Shown: piece by piece, positions 1-10,898 of the stretch
How the letters are laid out: the number at the start of each line of letters is the position of its first letter
Position numbering within the stretch: the first letter of the stretch is position 1
Assembly (NCBI GenBank): GCA_963920525.1
Contig: OY986440.1
Span: forward strand, 15,020,298-15,084,297
Direction of reading: 5' to 3'
Length of the DNA stretch: 64,000 nt
Origin: Dichetophora obliterata
Taxonomy: Eukaryota; Arthropoda; Insecta; Diptera; Sciomyzidae
Program-made: the position numbers and the translations under genes
The notes under the pieces: model-generated
Seen by the model: the letters and a program-made list of their open reading frames with translations, nothing else
Databases searched by the model: none
Told to the model about the DNA's origin: nothing

Positions 1-1073
1 AAACTTCCTGCAGTAAGATTTTTAAAGTAATTGTATATAATGACAAAAACCCTAAGGGATCAAAAATTGACATTAAAACCTGAAGTAGCTCGCGCTTCGT
101 TGGTATAATGTCATCAGCTAATACATTCCGTTTTAATCTGGCAAACCTTAATGCATACTTAAACACATCTTTGTCTGGATCCCAGTAAACTCCGAGTATT
201 TTCTCTGTCGTGCTAAGCTCAACGGGAGCTTGATTTGCAGCAGAATCTTATCTTAATTGCTCTAACACAGCCTTTGAGTTTGAAGACCAATTGCGTATGC
301 GAAAGCCCGCGGACTCATGTATATACTTGACCGTCGCTATCAATGAAGTCGTCAACGTAGTGATGCCTTTTGATGAAGTTAACGGCTCGTGGAAACTGTG
401 AAAACTGATCCGCATTTTTATTTCGCACGTAATGAGCTATACACGGAGCGCAACTTATACCGAAAGTAAGCACACGCATAACATATACTCCAGGTTTCTC
501 AAACGCATCTCCTTTGTCCCACCAGAGAAATCTTTGTGCATGTATATCACTATTACGCACGTTAATCTGGTGGAACATTTCCGCAATGTCCCCACAAACA
601 GCAAATCTACCAACTCTAAAAACAAGCAAAATATCTATTAATGGTGTAAGCAAATCTGGCCCGCAAAGCATGAAATCGTTCAATGAAACTCCTCTGGTTT
701 TCGCTGCTGCGTCCCACACGAGTCGCACCTTTCCTGGTTTATTTGGATTCTGTGTTACGAATATTGGTAGATACCAGACACGCTCCGTGTTGCCTTGTAG
801 CTCTGCGCTGCTCAGTCTTTTTGCATAACCCTTTTCCAATAAGTTATCAATCTGCTTCTGCATTGCTAATTTCAACGATGGGTCTTTGGAAAATTTTTTA
901 TTCAAGCACATCATACGCTTCAACGCAGTGTCGTAACTATCAGGCAAATCTACCTCATCAGTACGCCATAACAAACTGGCTTCGAATCGGTTTCCAATCT
1001 TATGACATGTTGCATCTAGCTTTAGCTTTAGCATCTTCACTTGATAGCAGCTGTGCTGGTCGTGGTGCGTCAA
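1..1073 (-). pseudogene. Reverse transcriptase region of BEL/Pao Pol (partial)
   Basis: Visible RT motifs are KVRLVWDAAAKT (fingers), SLNDFMLCGPDLL, DIAEMFHQI (first catalytic Asp region), LTFGISCAPCIA and HHYVDDFIDSD (YVDD catalytic pair). Directly after YVDD the sequence jumps to a downstream block (motif GFRIRNWSSNSK), so roughly 20 codons appear deleted. An in-frame TAA follows near 240. Reading then continues (motifs EKILGVYWDP and DPLGFLS) to the window edge. The enzyme would copy element RNA into DNA, but this copy is dead. Confidence 0.82.
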
Positions 1074-1941
1074 GCTTGAAGTGCTCCTTCACAAGGTTAT
1101 GCAGTTTATTGTAATCCTCACCACAAGCGCAGGTATGTATATTTAGATACGAATTCTGCGGCAAGTCAGGACAACGACCTTGTAACGCCCATCCTAGCCT
1201 CGTTTTTGTAGCAATGGGCTGGCACCAGGTTCCTTCCCGAATTTTCAGCGGTACGGCTAGACGCCAATTATCGGAACCAATAAGAATTGCTGGCCTAGCG
1301 TTAAAATATGATTGTATCGGCAAACCTGCCAAATACGGGTACTCCTTTGATATTTTGCCTATGTCAACAGTTTGTGTTGGTAGTCCCAAGCTATTTACGG
1401 TGTGGACTCCGTTCATAGTAAAGCAGTCATTATTTTGGAGGTTAGAGATTTTAACTGTAGCTCTCTTAGAGGAATCTTCGTTTCGTGTTTTGTCACCAGT
1501 CCAACGTAGGCATATGGGGTCATTAACACCTTTCAAGTTAAGTTGCTTAAAGAGTTCCTCATCCATTAACGTGACTGATGAGCCTTCGTCTAAAAATGCA
1601 AAGGTGTCAACGTAATTATCTTCAGAATATATACGAACCGGTAAAATGCGAAAAAGTGGATCGCCTTGCTGGCGAGTGGATTTATGCAAATTCAAGGTTC
1701 CGGACGAGGTTGGACGTGTGTTTGGTATGACAAAATTGCTGTCCAATTGCGGTGCCGCTCTGTGCAATAACTGATGATGTTTGGCATTACAACCTTTATG
1801 CCCACAGGTTTTGTTTACAAAGCATCGCCTTCGGTGAATATTTAGACATTGTCGATATAATTTTAGCGCTCGTACGGCATCCCATCTGCTATCTAAGCTT
1901 AACTTTTGAAATTCATCACATTGCGCGACTTTGTTTTGCAA
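1000..1941 (-). pseudogene. Protease region of BEL/Pao Pol
   Basis: A frame of 313 codons continues from the Gag zinc knuckle after a one-base shift. It opens with Cys/His residues (motifs CGHKGC and HHQLLH), then the retropepsin-type motif FAFLDEGSSVTL, in which DEGSS is the BEL/Pao form of the D-S/T-G active site. The family enzyme cleaves the polyprotein. The linker to RT (motifs LIGSDNW and TRLGWALQG) is typical. The frame ends near 1000 and RT resumes one frame over at about 1070, so another indel lies at about 1000-1040. Not translatable as a unit. Confidence 0.8.
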
Positions 1942-3455
1942 TGCGCACAGTCAGCTCTGCGTTGAGGACTTTCAACTGGAACATGAGTGTTGACATGTCC
2001 GCTATGTCTTGCTGTTACCGGTGAAATAACTTGACTGGCAGCCTCTGCAAGCGCGTAGAGCCAATCACTAACTACTTTGATCGATGGCGTTCCTTCAGCT
2101 TTGGGATGCATTGCCCAGGACAACTTAAATTGATTCGGCAGCTTGTTTACGAGTTCTCTCACTAACAGAGGGTTGTTCATATAAGCGTCCATGCTGCAAG
2201 TCTCCATTGTAGAGCATACATTGCGAACGCAGAGAGCAAAGTCAATGAGTGCATCTAACTTATCCTTTAACGGTGGCACCTTTCTTACCTTTTCAATTAA
2301 GCTTTCGATAACAAATTCTGGCCTACCAAAGCACATTCTCAAAGTGAAAATTATCTCCGGTACCATTGCAGGTTGTAGTAGGTTACTTCTTACCATTTCC
2401 CGAGCCTTGCCTTTCAAGCACGCTTGTAGTCTCATTAAATTTTCAGCATTTGAGTATCCGGCTACCTCCGTGCTAGTTTCGAAGCTACTTATGAAAAGAG
2501 GCCAGTCCTCCGGATCACCATGGAAGTGTGGTAGCTCTTTTGGGATTGCTTGTCTTGCGGCTAGTTGTCTTTTGGTAGGTACAGATGGCATACAAGTATG
2601 ATTGATGCTGGCTGATGATTGTGACAATATGTCATATTTTCGTTCTAAATAGCTTCTTTGTATTTTTACCTCTTCTTCGAGCTTTTCTAAACGCAATTTA
2701 CACAATTTTGCGCTATCCTCTTTTTCGTCAGCTGTTTGACAATACTGTAACAAATGTTGTTGAACATTTTTTGTAATCGTTGGGTGTCGAGCAACATTAA
2801 CGTCGACTGGCATGTTGGCATAACCTGTTAACGGCTGCATACTTGTAGACATTGTTGCTGGCTGCATGCTTGTATGCAAGGTGAAAGGCTGCATGTTTGT
2901 ATACAAAGTGGACGGCTGCATGGTTGGATACATTGTTGTCGGTCGCCTGTTTGCCGTAAAGGTTACCGGCTGCATATTTGTTGCTGAACGATGGATCTGT
3001 GGCGGTGCTGATGTCACTGTACTCCATATTGTTTTTGGTACTGCTCCTGCATGTGGTTGAACAGATAAATGTCCCAAAACTCCTACCAAGCGGGCAGCTG
3101 AATCGGCATTACTGCAGAAGATTGACTCTGCAACCGCAGATGAAGGTAATGGTCTTTGATATTGGCAAACTTCTGTTGCTGGTGAAGATGACGCTTGTGG
3201 ATGGCTCTGGCTGACTTTATGTGAATTGCCATAAGGTGCATTGTTCGAAGGGGCTTCAGAACTCGTTGTGGCCGTGTTTGACAAGGGGTTGCATACATCG
3301 CAAATCCAGCTTAATTCAGCAATGTCAGTATTAACTCCAACACAATTATAATGGTACCACTCATCACACTGATCGCACTGTACCATTGAATCGTCATCTT
3401 TTTTGTCACATTTCTTGCAGTGAAACTCACTGTTTAACTGGCCTTGCCCAGGCAT
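1899..3455 (-). pseudogene. Gag of BEL/Pao element with N-terminal PHD finger
   Basis: A 518-residue open frame starts at a real ATG (3453-3455). Residues 13-55 have the C4HC3 spacing of a PHD finger: C13, C16, C27, C30, H35, C38, W50, C52, C55. PHD fingers normally read histone tails. Residues about 160-215 are a low-complexity tract of repeated MQP-type units. About residues 300-480 form the DUF1759-like Gag core (motif FHGDPEDWPLF), which in the family packages RNA into cytoplasmic particles. The frame breaks within the C-x2-C zinc knuckle at the C-terminus, and the protein continues in the next frame from 1941. The PHD domain is unusual for Gag; its targeting role is my inference. Confidence 0.8.
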
Positions 3456-3842
3456 ATTAATTGTCTATCTTTACGTGCTTAGTGATTATTATTAAATTTA
3501 CTTTGAATTTTTTTTTTTGGCATGTAGATTAGTTGTTCGCGCACCACGTTTAATAGAATATTATATTTTTATTATTTCACGAACCGTGTAAAATAATTTT
3601 TTTTAAAGATTTGTAAACTGAGAGAGATTTAATGATGAGATTTAAGCCGTTCAGCAATTAAATAAAAAATATATAAACTTTCTGCGTAAAGTTATGTTAA
3701 CACCCTTCAACTGTGTTTCGGAACGAATAACACATCAGTTCCATTTGCTTTCTCTTTCATCAAAAGTAGGAAGACCTTATACTTTTTTCACTGTTCAATG
3801 TGGATGACAATTATCTTCATTTTAAAGACGAAACTAAGTGCA
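3456..3842. other. Non-coding leader upstream of the BEL/Pao gag
   Basis: AT-rich sequence without coding signal, probably 5' leader and part of an LTR of the minus-strand BEL/Pao element. On the minus strand a block starting TGGTGCGCGAAC lies at about 3543-3556 and could be a primer binding site, but no LTR end (CA) sits next to it, so I do not call one. Confidence 0.35.
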
Positions 3843-3972
3843 TAATTCTGTATCACGAACAAGCACACCAACGATGAGAGAGACACGAGAAGCAATACAA
3901 TTTTGTACGGAAGAAAGTATTGTTTCTCGTGTCTTTCTCATCCTTGGTGTGCTTCTTCGTGATACAGAATAA
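3843..3972. repeat. Long hairpin, arms of about 57 bp
   Basis: The left arm (about 3843-3898) and right arm (about 3917-3972) are near-perfect reverse complements with a loop of about 18 bp. Both arms contain the block TCTGTATCACGAA and the block AAGCACACCAA. No coding potential. A MITE-like snapback is the simplest reading. It may lie in the LTR or flank of the adjacent BEL element. Confidence 0.8.
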
Positions 3973-4779
3973 TGCAGTTAATTTACATTTTTCAAATCAG
4001 ATGATTCATCCAAAGTAAACAATGATAGTGAGTCGTGTAAATTCGCCTTAAGGTCCGCATTACACACATCAATCATTTCGTTATATTTTCCACCTTCATT
4101 CTTTTTCGTGGAACACAGACGTACGATGAGTTAAGCGGACGATTGTATTGCGTATATTACACTTCCTTTTAATCAAGTTATTATCAAAAAGCATTAAAAA
4201 TCGTAAAAATATAAGAGTGAATTAACTCTGCCAAAAATTGTTTGTCCTCTTAAAATGTTTGTATAAAGCTTCTTCTTTTCCTGCGGACATGTTTATCGCA
4301 CGACAAAAACAAACGGACTGACGAAAAATTGACCAATCAACCCTTACACTTATCAACCGCTTAACCAGCATTACAAAATATTTAAAAATTTAGATTTTGG
4401 TCAATCAAGCCATCAACGAGTCTGTGTGACGCGTACAAACAAATATTTACTAACACATATAAATGATTAATGTCAAATGATTCTCCGTGTAAGGGACGCA
4501 TTACGTAAATTGGTGTAAAAATAATAAATCGTACAAATAGCAGACCTTCGTATGCAAACTGTAAATTTTTGGTAAATTATCACGTGTGTTCACATTAGGG
4601 GTATTCACGGGTTGTTGCGAATTGCAAGAGTGTGAAAATGCAAGATATTTTGCGCACTAACGTGTGTACATCAATATTGCAACTTAATTGCGTTAATTGG
4701 TCAAGCAAGCAGAAAAATCAAAAATCTGACTCTCACTCAACGATTTGACACTCGATTTGCTGTGTGTTCACATTAGTCA
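3973..4779. other. No gene seen; AT-rich
   Basis: No supported open reading frame. At 4595-4608 the motif TTA followed by GGGGTATTCACG matches the end of a PIF/Harbinger-like MITE family seen elsewhere here (15819-16586, 34992-35161), but no partner end is present nearby, so it is at most a solo terminus. Confidence 0.5.
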
Positions 4780-5055
4780 AATTGCCTTTGCCACATTACA
4801 CGATGTCCGTTTTCTCGGCGTACACTTGGCCGTACGATAGGGTTTTTGTATGGATGTTGTTGTATTCTCCAAAATTTTTGATAGTTTCGCATTTGCCCAT
4901 ATATCACGTTGTCCGTTTGCACGGCGTACACTTGGCCGTACAATATGGTTGTTGTAAGGATGTTGTTGTACTCTTCCAAAGTTTCGCATTGAAAGCAACA
5001 ACAAAATTATTTGTACGCCGAGCACACGGTCATCGTGTAATTTGGGCAATCAAAT
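4780..5055. repeat. Tandem pair plus inverted third copy, MITE-like
   Basis: Two direct copies of a unit of about 105 bp lie at about 4785-4889 and 4890-4989; both contain GGCGTACACTTGGCCGTAC and TGTTGTTGTA. A third partial copy in inverse orientation follows (about 5010-5050, reverse complement with ATTACACGATG and CTCGGCGTAC). Outer ends are thus inverted repeats, as in a small non-autonomous DNA transposon with an internal duplication. Three overlapping frames here in both strands are by-products of the repeat. Confidence 0.65.
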
Positions 5056-5067
5056 CCATTCATGTTA

Positions 5068-6895
5068 CTGTGCGTTTAGACCGCCTGAGCGAACGAAAGA
5101 AACCTCGTTCGTTCGCTCGGTTTAAACACTTTGCCCGAACGAACAGTGTTCGCTATAAATTTATCGCGAACAATGCCTGCATTCAGCGGAAAGAACTGTT
5201 CCACAACTTTCGGGCTGAATGGTATGCTCTCACAGAACATGTTCCTTGAGATGTCACAATTTATATAGCGAAAATATTTTATGCTACTTCGCTACTTGAG
5301 CACTTTTTCGGCTAGAATGCGGTCAATGTTTGCCCGGTGTAAACAGTAAATTAGGGCGAACGAACGAAGATTCCTTCGTTCGCTCTGATCGAACAAGCTT
5401 CGATCTTTTTGGGCGAATCCGGTGTTGCGTTGTGTTTAAAAACAGAAAAGTAGCAAAGAGGAGTAGCTTTAGAGAATAATTTATGAAAAGTACTAAAATA
5501 TGTAGTAATTTAGTTTTATGTTTTTAAAAGTGTTCTGTTAACTTTCGCTGCAATATGATTGTGTTGTGTAAAGGGCCAAATGAAGTTTTTAAGCGGAAAA
5601 CCCTATATTTTATTTATTTGAGGCGACTGTTTATTTGAGGTCATTTTTTTTTTAAATAACTATATAACTTTTAATAAAAATTTTGAGTTTATGGATAGAA
5701 AATATTATTAAATATATAGCAGGAGTCTGCAATAGAGCTCGTTCAAATAAAAAAATATATTTTAAGTTCTGCTGAAACTTTTTGAGTTTTTAATCGAAGA
5801 TTTTAGAAAAATGTGGATATTAACCAAAATGGTAGTTGAAAATTCGATTTGTGACTAAAAGCAATTCTTTAAAGTTAAAACATAAAAAGGATTTCATTAA
5901 AATAAAAATCGAACGACTGAAAGTATCAATTGTATTTGCTTAATAAGTGTATACAATTTGGGAACAATTTTTATTTAATTGACTTAAAATTTACGAAATT
6001 TATTGAGACACGAAAAATGTGAAAACATTCAATTTTTGTTTGTCGAAAAACTTAAATGGGCCCTTAAGTTAAACACACGTCTTTTCTATAATAACTAATA
6101 CGAGTAATATATTGTTATGGAGTGGCAAACCATTTGTTGTTGAGAAACGGAGTATAAGTTTTAGTACTAATATAAAAATAAGGAGTTATCAACCCTGCAT
6201 TTATTGATGTTCGGCCTAACTGTCTGACCAGAATCATGTCGTTGTCGTGTCGGTGAGAGAGAATCGCTAAGAGTTGGCCCAGAATTGTAGCGTTGACTTT
6301 GTCGTTTTGCTTTTATTCAATCTGCCATTGTTGATTTTCTTGAACTTGCTACAGTATTCTCATCGTACTCCGATTGAACTAATAATTACTCCACTTCCAT
6401 TTATTTCACTACTTTTTGCAATACTCTTCATATAAATTTACTGCATTTTCAACTGAAGGCTACTCCTATCATTATTAGAGCAAATAGGAACACTGTTTAC
6501 TCGCTACATTGGTTGACAGATTCTTCAAATTTTGTTAAAATATGGCAATATTTTTAGAGAGAAGCTGAGAGAGCTATCAAATAAACGACAAAGTCAAAAT
6601 AGAAATAGAACAATTCTATCTTGGCGTTTTCGTTGTCGTATTCTGCCGCAATTTTCTCCCATAAGGTTTGCGTTGTCTCTGTCAGCGTTCTGCCTGCCGA
6701 CACGACAACGACATGATTCTGGTCAGACAGTAATGCACAAATTGCTGTTTACATCGCCTGAACGAACAAGATGGTGGCCAATGTTTGTTCGCGAATGATG
6801 TTCGTGCGGTCTAAACAGTACTCCGAACGAAGAATTTATTGCAATAAATTGTTCGCGATAAATTTTTCGTTCGTTCAGGCGGTCTAAGCCCACAG
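5068..6895. mobile_element. PIF/Harbinger-like non-autonomous transposon, TSD TTA
   Basis: Terminal inverted repeats of about 32 bp start CTGTGCGTTTAGACCGCC on the left and CTGTGGGCTTAGACCGCC on the right (reverse complement), with 28 of 32 positions equal by eye. They are flanked by TTA at 5065-5067 and 6896-6898. A 3-bp TWA duplication is the hallmark of PIF/Harbinger. Subterminal GAACGAA motifs recur in both orientations (5090-5170, 5350-5395, 6755-6875), as expected for transposase binding sites. No transposase frame is present. A second element (6220-6730) is inserted inside. Confidence 0.75.
6220..6730. mobile_element. Nested PIF/Harbinger-like MITE, 511 bp, TSD TAA
   Basis: The inverted ends read CTGTCTGACCAGAATCATGT from both sides and continue for about 34 bp. 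They are flanked by TAA at 6217-6219 and 6731-6733. It lies wholly within the 5068-6895 element and is therefore younger. No protein is encoded. The ends differ from those of the host element, so this is a separate family. Confidence 0.78.
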
Positions 6896-8034
6896 TTATA
6901 TTTCAGTCAAATTGTTTGAGCTCGATTTGATGAATGTGAACGATACCATTTAGAGATACATTTTTTTGCACCAATATCCCTGCTTTTAATTTTAGTTTAA
7001 TTTGTACGTGGACGTGATTGCGTACACTTTAATTTCTTGGCGATTACCTACAATATTGTTTAAAACTAAGCGTCCTTTAATTTTTTTTTTGTTTTCAATT
7101 AGTTCACTTTTAATTTAGGTTTAACAACACATTAACGCAATTATTACAACTGCAAAGAAGTTTCGCGTGAGATGTTAATATAAAAAAGTTTTATCGCAGA
7201 AAAAAAAGTTTAATTTAATAACTTCGTGAAATAAAGGAATCATCGCAGCAGTCTGTTGGCTTGCTACGTTTGATTATTGTTTATACGCTGTGCTAACCAA
7301 AACAAGACTTTTTTTAGTCGAAGTAGTACCGTCAAAGTGTTTGCTTAGAGAAAAAGGTAATTCATGCCGATTGTTGCAATAAAATAGTTATTTTTAAGGT
7401 TAATTTTTAGGAGCATACTTTTATGTAATAGTTCCAAATGATTTATTTCAACAATTAATATGGACAGATTTTTTGCTGCTACGTTGCGTTAACTGTCATA
7501 ACATTGTGATAAGGTTTGGAAAGAGTTTTTCACAGGGTGACACGGCAGCTGTTTTTGTTGCTTATTGCATTATGTTTGGTTATTATTATTAGTTATTGGT
7601 TATTAGAATTTATGGTGTTAATTTGGCCGTGGTACTATGGCATTTTATATGTTGCCAGCTAAATGGTTCGTTCCTGCCGTTGCCCGGCGTCTTGTAAATA
7701 TAGGTTAAACATTTTGTTTATTTGCAATTTTAGTAACATAATTGTAGTTTAGGGCGAAAGAGAGGCGTCCGCCCAAGTTTTTAATATTTTTATCATGTAT
7801 TTTTCGTTGCTAGTAGCGATGGTGTAAATATTTTATTTTTGTTACATGAATTTATTCCTCCTTAGTACACAAATGCAAAAATTAAATTCTTTTATGTACA
7901 GAACACGTGAGTTCGAGAACATACTGTAATGAAAAAGCAGTGTTGCACATTTCTGCACATTCTGCAAACTTTTAGATAAAACGGTTCCATTGTATGCGTA
8001 CGCATACACATATACTATGTAACAACCCAACAAG
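6896..8034. other. No gene seen
   Basis: AT-rich unique-looking sequence. No coding frame with supporting signal was found. A palindrome TGTATGCGTACGCATACACA at about 7993-8012 recurs in the loop of the hairpin at 15659-15789. Confidence 0.5.
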
Positions 8035-8540
8035 CCAAACAAGCTTGGAATAAGCTTGTAGTAAGCTTACAAGGGTAAGCATTTTGCTTGGAAAAAGCTT
8101 GTAAAAATGGTTGTGAAATGCTTTCAAGTAATTGTAGAATAAGCAAAAAGGAACCCTTGGAAAAATATTCCTTACTGTAATATTATTCCAAGCGTTTACT
8201 ATTCAATTGGAAATTAGTGCTGTAAATAAGCTTTCTACAATACTTTCTTTGCAATTGGAAGAAAGTATTGTAATAGCATTACTGAAAATAATTATTAAAT
8301 AATTGGAAGTAAGTGTTATTGTAAGTTTTGTACAACTGTTTTTAAAAAATTGAGAAAAAGTGTTATTAAAATATTATGAAAACAGTTTTTAAAATATTGG
8401 AAGCAAGTATTATTGTAAGCCTTTTACAACTGTTTTTATGAAATTGGAAAGCAGCGCTATCGTAATGTTACTAAAAAGTGTTTTTAATTCTTTGAAAACA
8501 ATTACTTTTGTAACCTCTTTATAATGATTTTTTAATAGAG
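8035..8540. repeat. Subterminal AAGCTT cluster and degenerate tandem array of about 60 bp
   Basis: 8041-8100 holds repeated AAGCTT(G) motifs. 8200-8540 is a degenerate array whose units share ATTGGAA, AAGTRTTATTGTAA and TTTTACAACTGTTTTTA. Related motifs in inverse orientation occur at 15340-15490. Subterminal repeat arrays of this sort are where transposases of several superfamilies bind. Confidence 0.6.
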
Positions 8541-8779
8541 AAACTTCTGCTTCAATAAAACTTCTAACTAAAAGAAAATGTTTTTACAAGGTTATATAAG
8601 ATTATATTATTTATTTACAAGATAAAATGAGTTCATTTTTTAGTTTACTGCTTTAGAAAACAATTCTATTAGCTTTTAAAGATAATATTTCAAGAATAGC
8701 GATAGCTTAAATGTTTTTTTGTGGATTTGAATATAGATTTTGACTTAAATCGAAATCTGTTTTTATCATGTGGTTTAAA

Positions 8780-9167
8780 AGTTATAGGGGTCCAAAGTTA
8801 GGAAAATTTACTTACAAATTTTCAGTTTTTCAAAAAAGTAAGCATTATGGGCATTAAAAAAAAGGAAATGCGATTATCTATTCAACTTGGTACAAACCAT
8901 AAAAATCCCAGCATAACTCCTGAAGATGTAACTCTTTTTGGACTTAGAAAAAATATTTGACATACAGAGTTTTTTGATTATATTACCATAACGTTTTTGT
9001 GAAAATAACGGCAAACATAATTCCGCATAGATTTTAAAGTTATGCATGGATTTTTATTGTTTACACATCGTTAAAAATACAATTTATTTTCATACCCATA
9101 CTGCTTATTTAAAAGAAAAAATCACAAATTTTCCGACCAATTCTTCCAAATTTAGGCCCCTATAACT
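8780..9167. mobile_element. MITE, 388 bp
   Basis: Inverted ends read AGTTATAGGGGTCCAAAGTT on the left and AGTTATAGGGGCCTAAATTT on the right after reverse complementing. No clear target duplication could be assigned. Non-coding. It lies downstream of the DUF4806 stop codon inside the large transposon. Confidence 0.6.
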
Positions 9168-9251
9168 GCTAAGACAATAGCGAGCGGCATGCAATTTTTT
9201 AAAAAACTTAAAAGGAGAGTTTTCGATATTTTTGAATTTTTTTCAAATATT

Positions 9252-10898
9252 TCAATTAAGTACTATGGTAACATCTTTTTTATTTATATTTTGCTTGTAC
9301 TCAGCGCGCTGTTTTTGCCTGTTCTTCGCAAATTGGAAGAAACTTTTTGTATTCCTTATGAACTCTTCTTCATTTTTGCCTAAAGAAGTCGTAGCATCTG
9401 TAAAGTAATATATACATAATTTTTATAAATGCAAAATAATGTATTTTAACTATCTTACTTCTTACGGCCAAAGCACTGCTTAAATTTCGTATACTCCTTT
9501 TTTCTTCAGTGCCTTTCCAACACATTTTTTCACCTAGTTGATCTGTAATTATTTTCCTCCAGCAGTTTTTTACAAAGTTATTGTTATTTGAAACGGTTTG
9601 AAGTTCTTTTTGCTGAAATTTATAAATAAAAGAGACAACTGAGAATCACGATATTTTTGTTATTTTAATATAACTACTTTTCTTTATTATTAGTGCTGTA
9701 TAAAAAGAAGATATGATGATGTCGATATCAGCGACATCACAGTCTTATCCACGATGCAACCAACTGTACAATCGCTTGTTGCATACCAGTCGGTACAATT
9801 CAATAAAGGTAGTCACAACCAAGATTCATTTATAAGGTTGTGGCACTTGAGACAAATGCACTCTTTTTCCCGCTTTTGCTCGAGCTCTCACTGTGCTTTT
9901 CCTTGTTCTAAGCATTCATTTCCTTGATTTATTTTCATCCATTCTGACAGTTCGACCGAGCTCGCTCTCAAGTGCCACAACCTTATAAATGAGCCTTGGA
10001 CACAGCTTAGTGCACTTGCGATTGCAGTTAAGGACTTGTGCAGTTAGGCTTTCGTGAACCCACCACTATAACTTTTTCAAAGCTGTCAAAATTTTCAGTG
10101 TGCACAACTACTCAAGTGCATTTTTTTACGTACTTGTTGCTCAGAACTCATTCACGACTACACGACTTTACGACTGGAAATATCATACAATTGTTTCATT
10201 CACGCATACACAAACCCTTATATTTGCGCTGTTGTCGCTCGTCAAATTAGAAATAATTCTATACCGTCGACAGCAACATTCTCATGTCGCTGCTACATTT
10301 TCATCAAATTCACCTCCATAACAATAGCATGTATATATAATTTGACAGTTGTCGTTGCCGTCGTGAATGTGTTCAGTACATGTATGTGTTTTGTTTTTAT
10401 AAAGTGTACAAGTCCTCAACTTCACCAACAAATAGCCACCGGTATTAATACATCCGTTGTATAGTGTAGAAGTCCCTCAGGAACTTTATACTTACAAAAG
10501 AGCTAAATGCATCCCTGTTCTCTTGAAGCAACTTTTCAAATGCATTGAATTGTTCCATATTGTTAAAGGGCTTAGCTGGCATAATTTTGCGTATTGGGCA
10601 ATCTCGCTTTTTCAATTGTTGAACTTCACTTCGTAAAGATTGTATTTCAGCAGTTAACCGGTTTATAACTGGCTCGAGCGCTTTCACAACTTGTACTGAA
10701 ATAGCTGAAATAAAGATTTCATTAATAATTATTCACATATATATATAAAATCGTATTCGTACCTGAAGTTGTAACATCATCTATACGTAAATTAATGCCT
10801 CTTCTTTGTAATCCTAAAACTTGTGGCTCGCTTTTTGGTGTTTGGTTTGAGGAAGGCGTCGACGATGCAAATAATTGCGAGAAATCGTTATTGCTCAT
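9252..10898 (-). CDS. DUF4806-domain protein, four exons, apparently intact
   Basis: Exons on the minus strand are 10898-10763, 10704-10496, 9612-9459 and 9397-9252 (TGA stop). All introns are GT-AG; donors read GTACGA, GTAAGT and GTAAGA, and acceptors end TTTCAG, TTTCAG and TTACAG. Joined, they give 645 nt (214 residues) with no stop. An alternative acceptor 9 nt downstream keeps the frame. Exon 1 is Ser/Thr-rich. Exon 2 starts with a likely coiled coil (ALEPVINRLTAEIQSL), then IMPAKPF, the start of a DUF4806-like domain that runs through exon 3 (motifs NCWRK, MCWKGTEEKRSIRNL). Exon 4 is basic (FFQFAKNRQKQRAEYKQ). Function of DUF4806 is unknown to me. The ATG overlaps the stop of the transposase frame. 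Intron 2 is filled by MITEs. Confidence 0.72.
9819..9999. mobile_element. MITE in intron 2 of the DUF4806 gene, 181 bp
   Basis: Ends are near-perfect inverted repeats of about 33 bp with the shared core TTTATAAGGTTGTGGCACTT; outer bases are CCAAG and CTTGG. No confident target duplication. Non-coding. Confidence 0.75.
10027..10420. mobile_element. Possible second MITE in the same intron
   Basis: Short inverted ends read GTTAAGGACTTGTGCA on the left and GTTGAGGACTTGTACA on the right (reverse complement), 394 bp apart. No target duplication was found. Plus-strand frames here lack coding signs. Confidence 0.45.

Larger units (their letters stand above)
1..3455 (-). mobile_element. BEL/Pao LTR retrotransposon, decayed, truncated by window start
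   Basis: Three minus-strand reading frames carry, in order, Gag (from 3455), aspartic protease and reverse transcriptase (to position 1), the gag-PR-RT order of BEL/Pao elements. The frames are joined by frameshifts near 1935 and near 1030. A deletion follows the RT YVDD motif at about 330, and an in-frame stop lies near 240. The conserved region after the palm (motif DPLGFLS) is still readable at about 20-60, so RNase H, integrase and the 3' LTR are expected beyond the window. No LTR pair can be defined because only one end is present. The copy is a pseudo-element. Confidence 0.88.

Noticed and set aside
2797..3298. Small frames opposite or shifted from gag
   Set aside because: Shadows of the Gag repeat region; repetitiveness is inherited from the MQP units.
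3543..3556. Candidate primer binding site TGGTGCGCGAAC on the minus strand of the first BEL element
   Set aside because: No LTR terminus CA adjoins it and I cannot match it with confidence to a specific tRNA.
4764..5249. Overlapping frames on both strands (up to 161 codons)
   Set aside because: They run through tandem and inverted repeat units and show no protein family motif.
9189..9383. 64-codon plus-strand frame with hydrophobic residues
   Set aside because: Antisense to exon 4 and the 3' UTR of the DUF4806 gene; explained by that gene and A/T bias.
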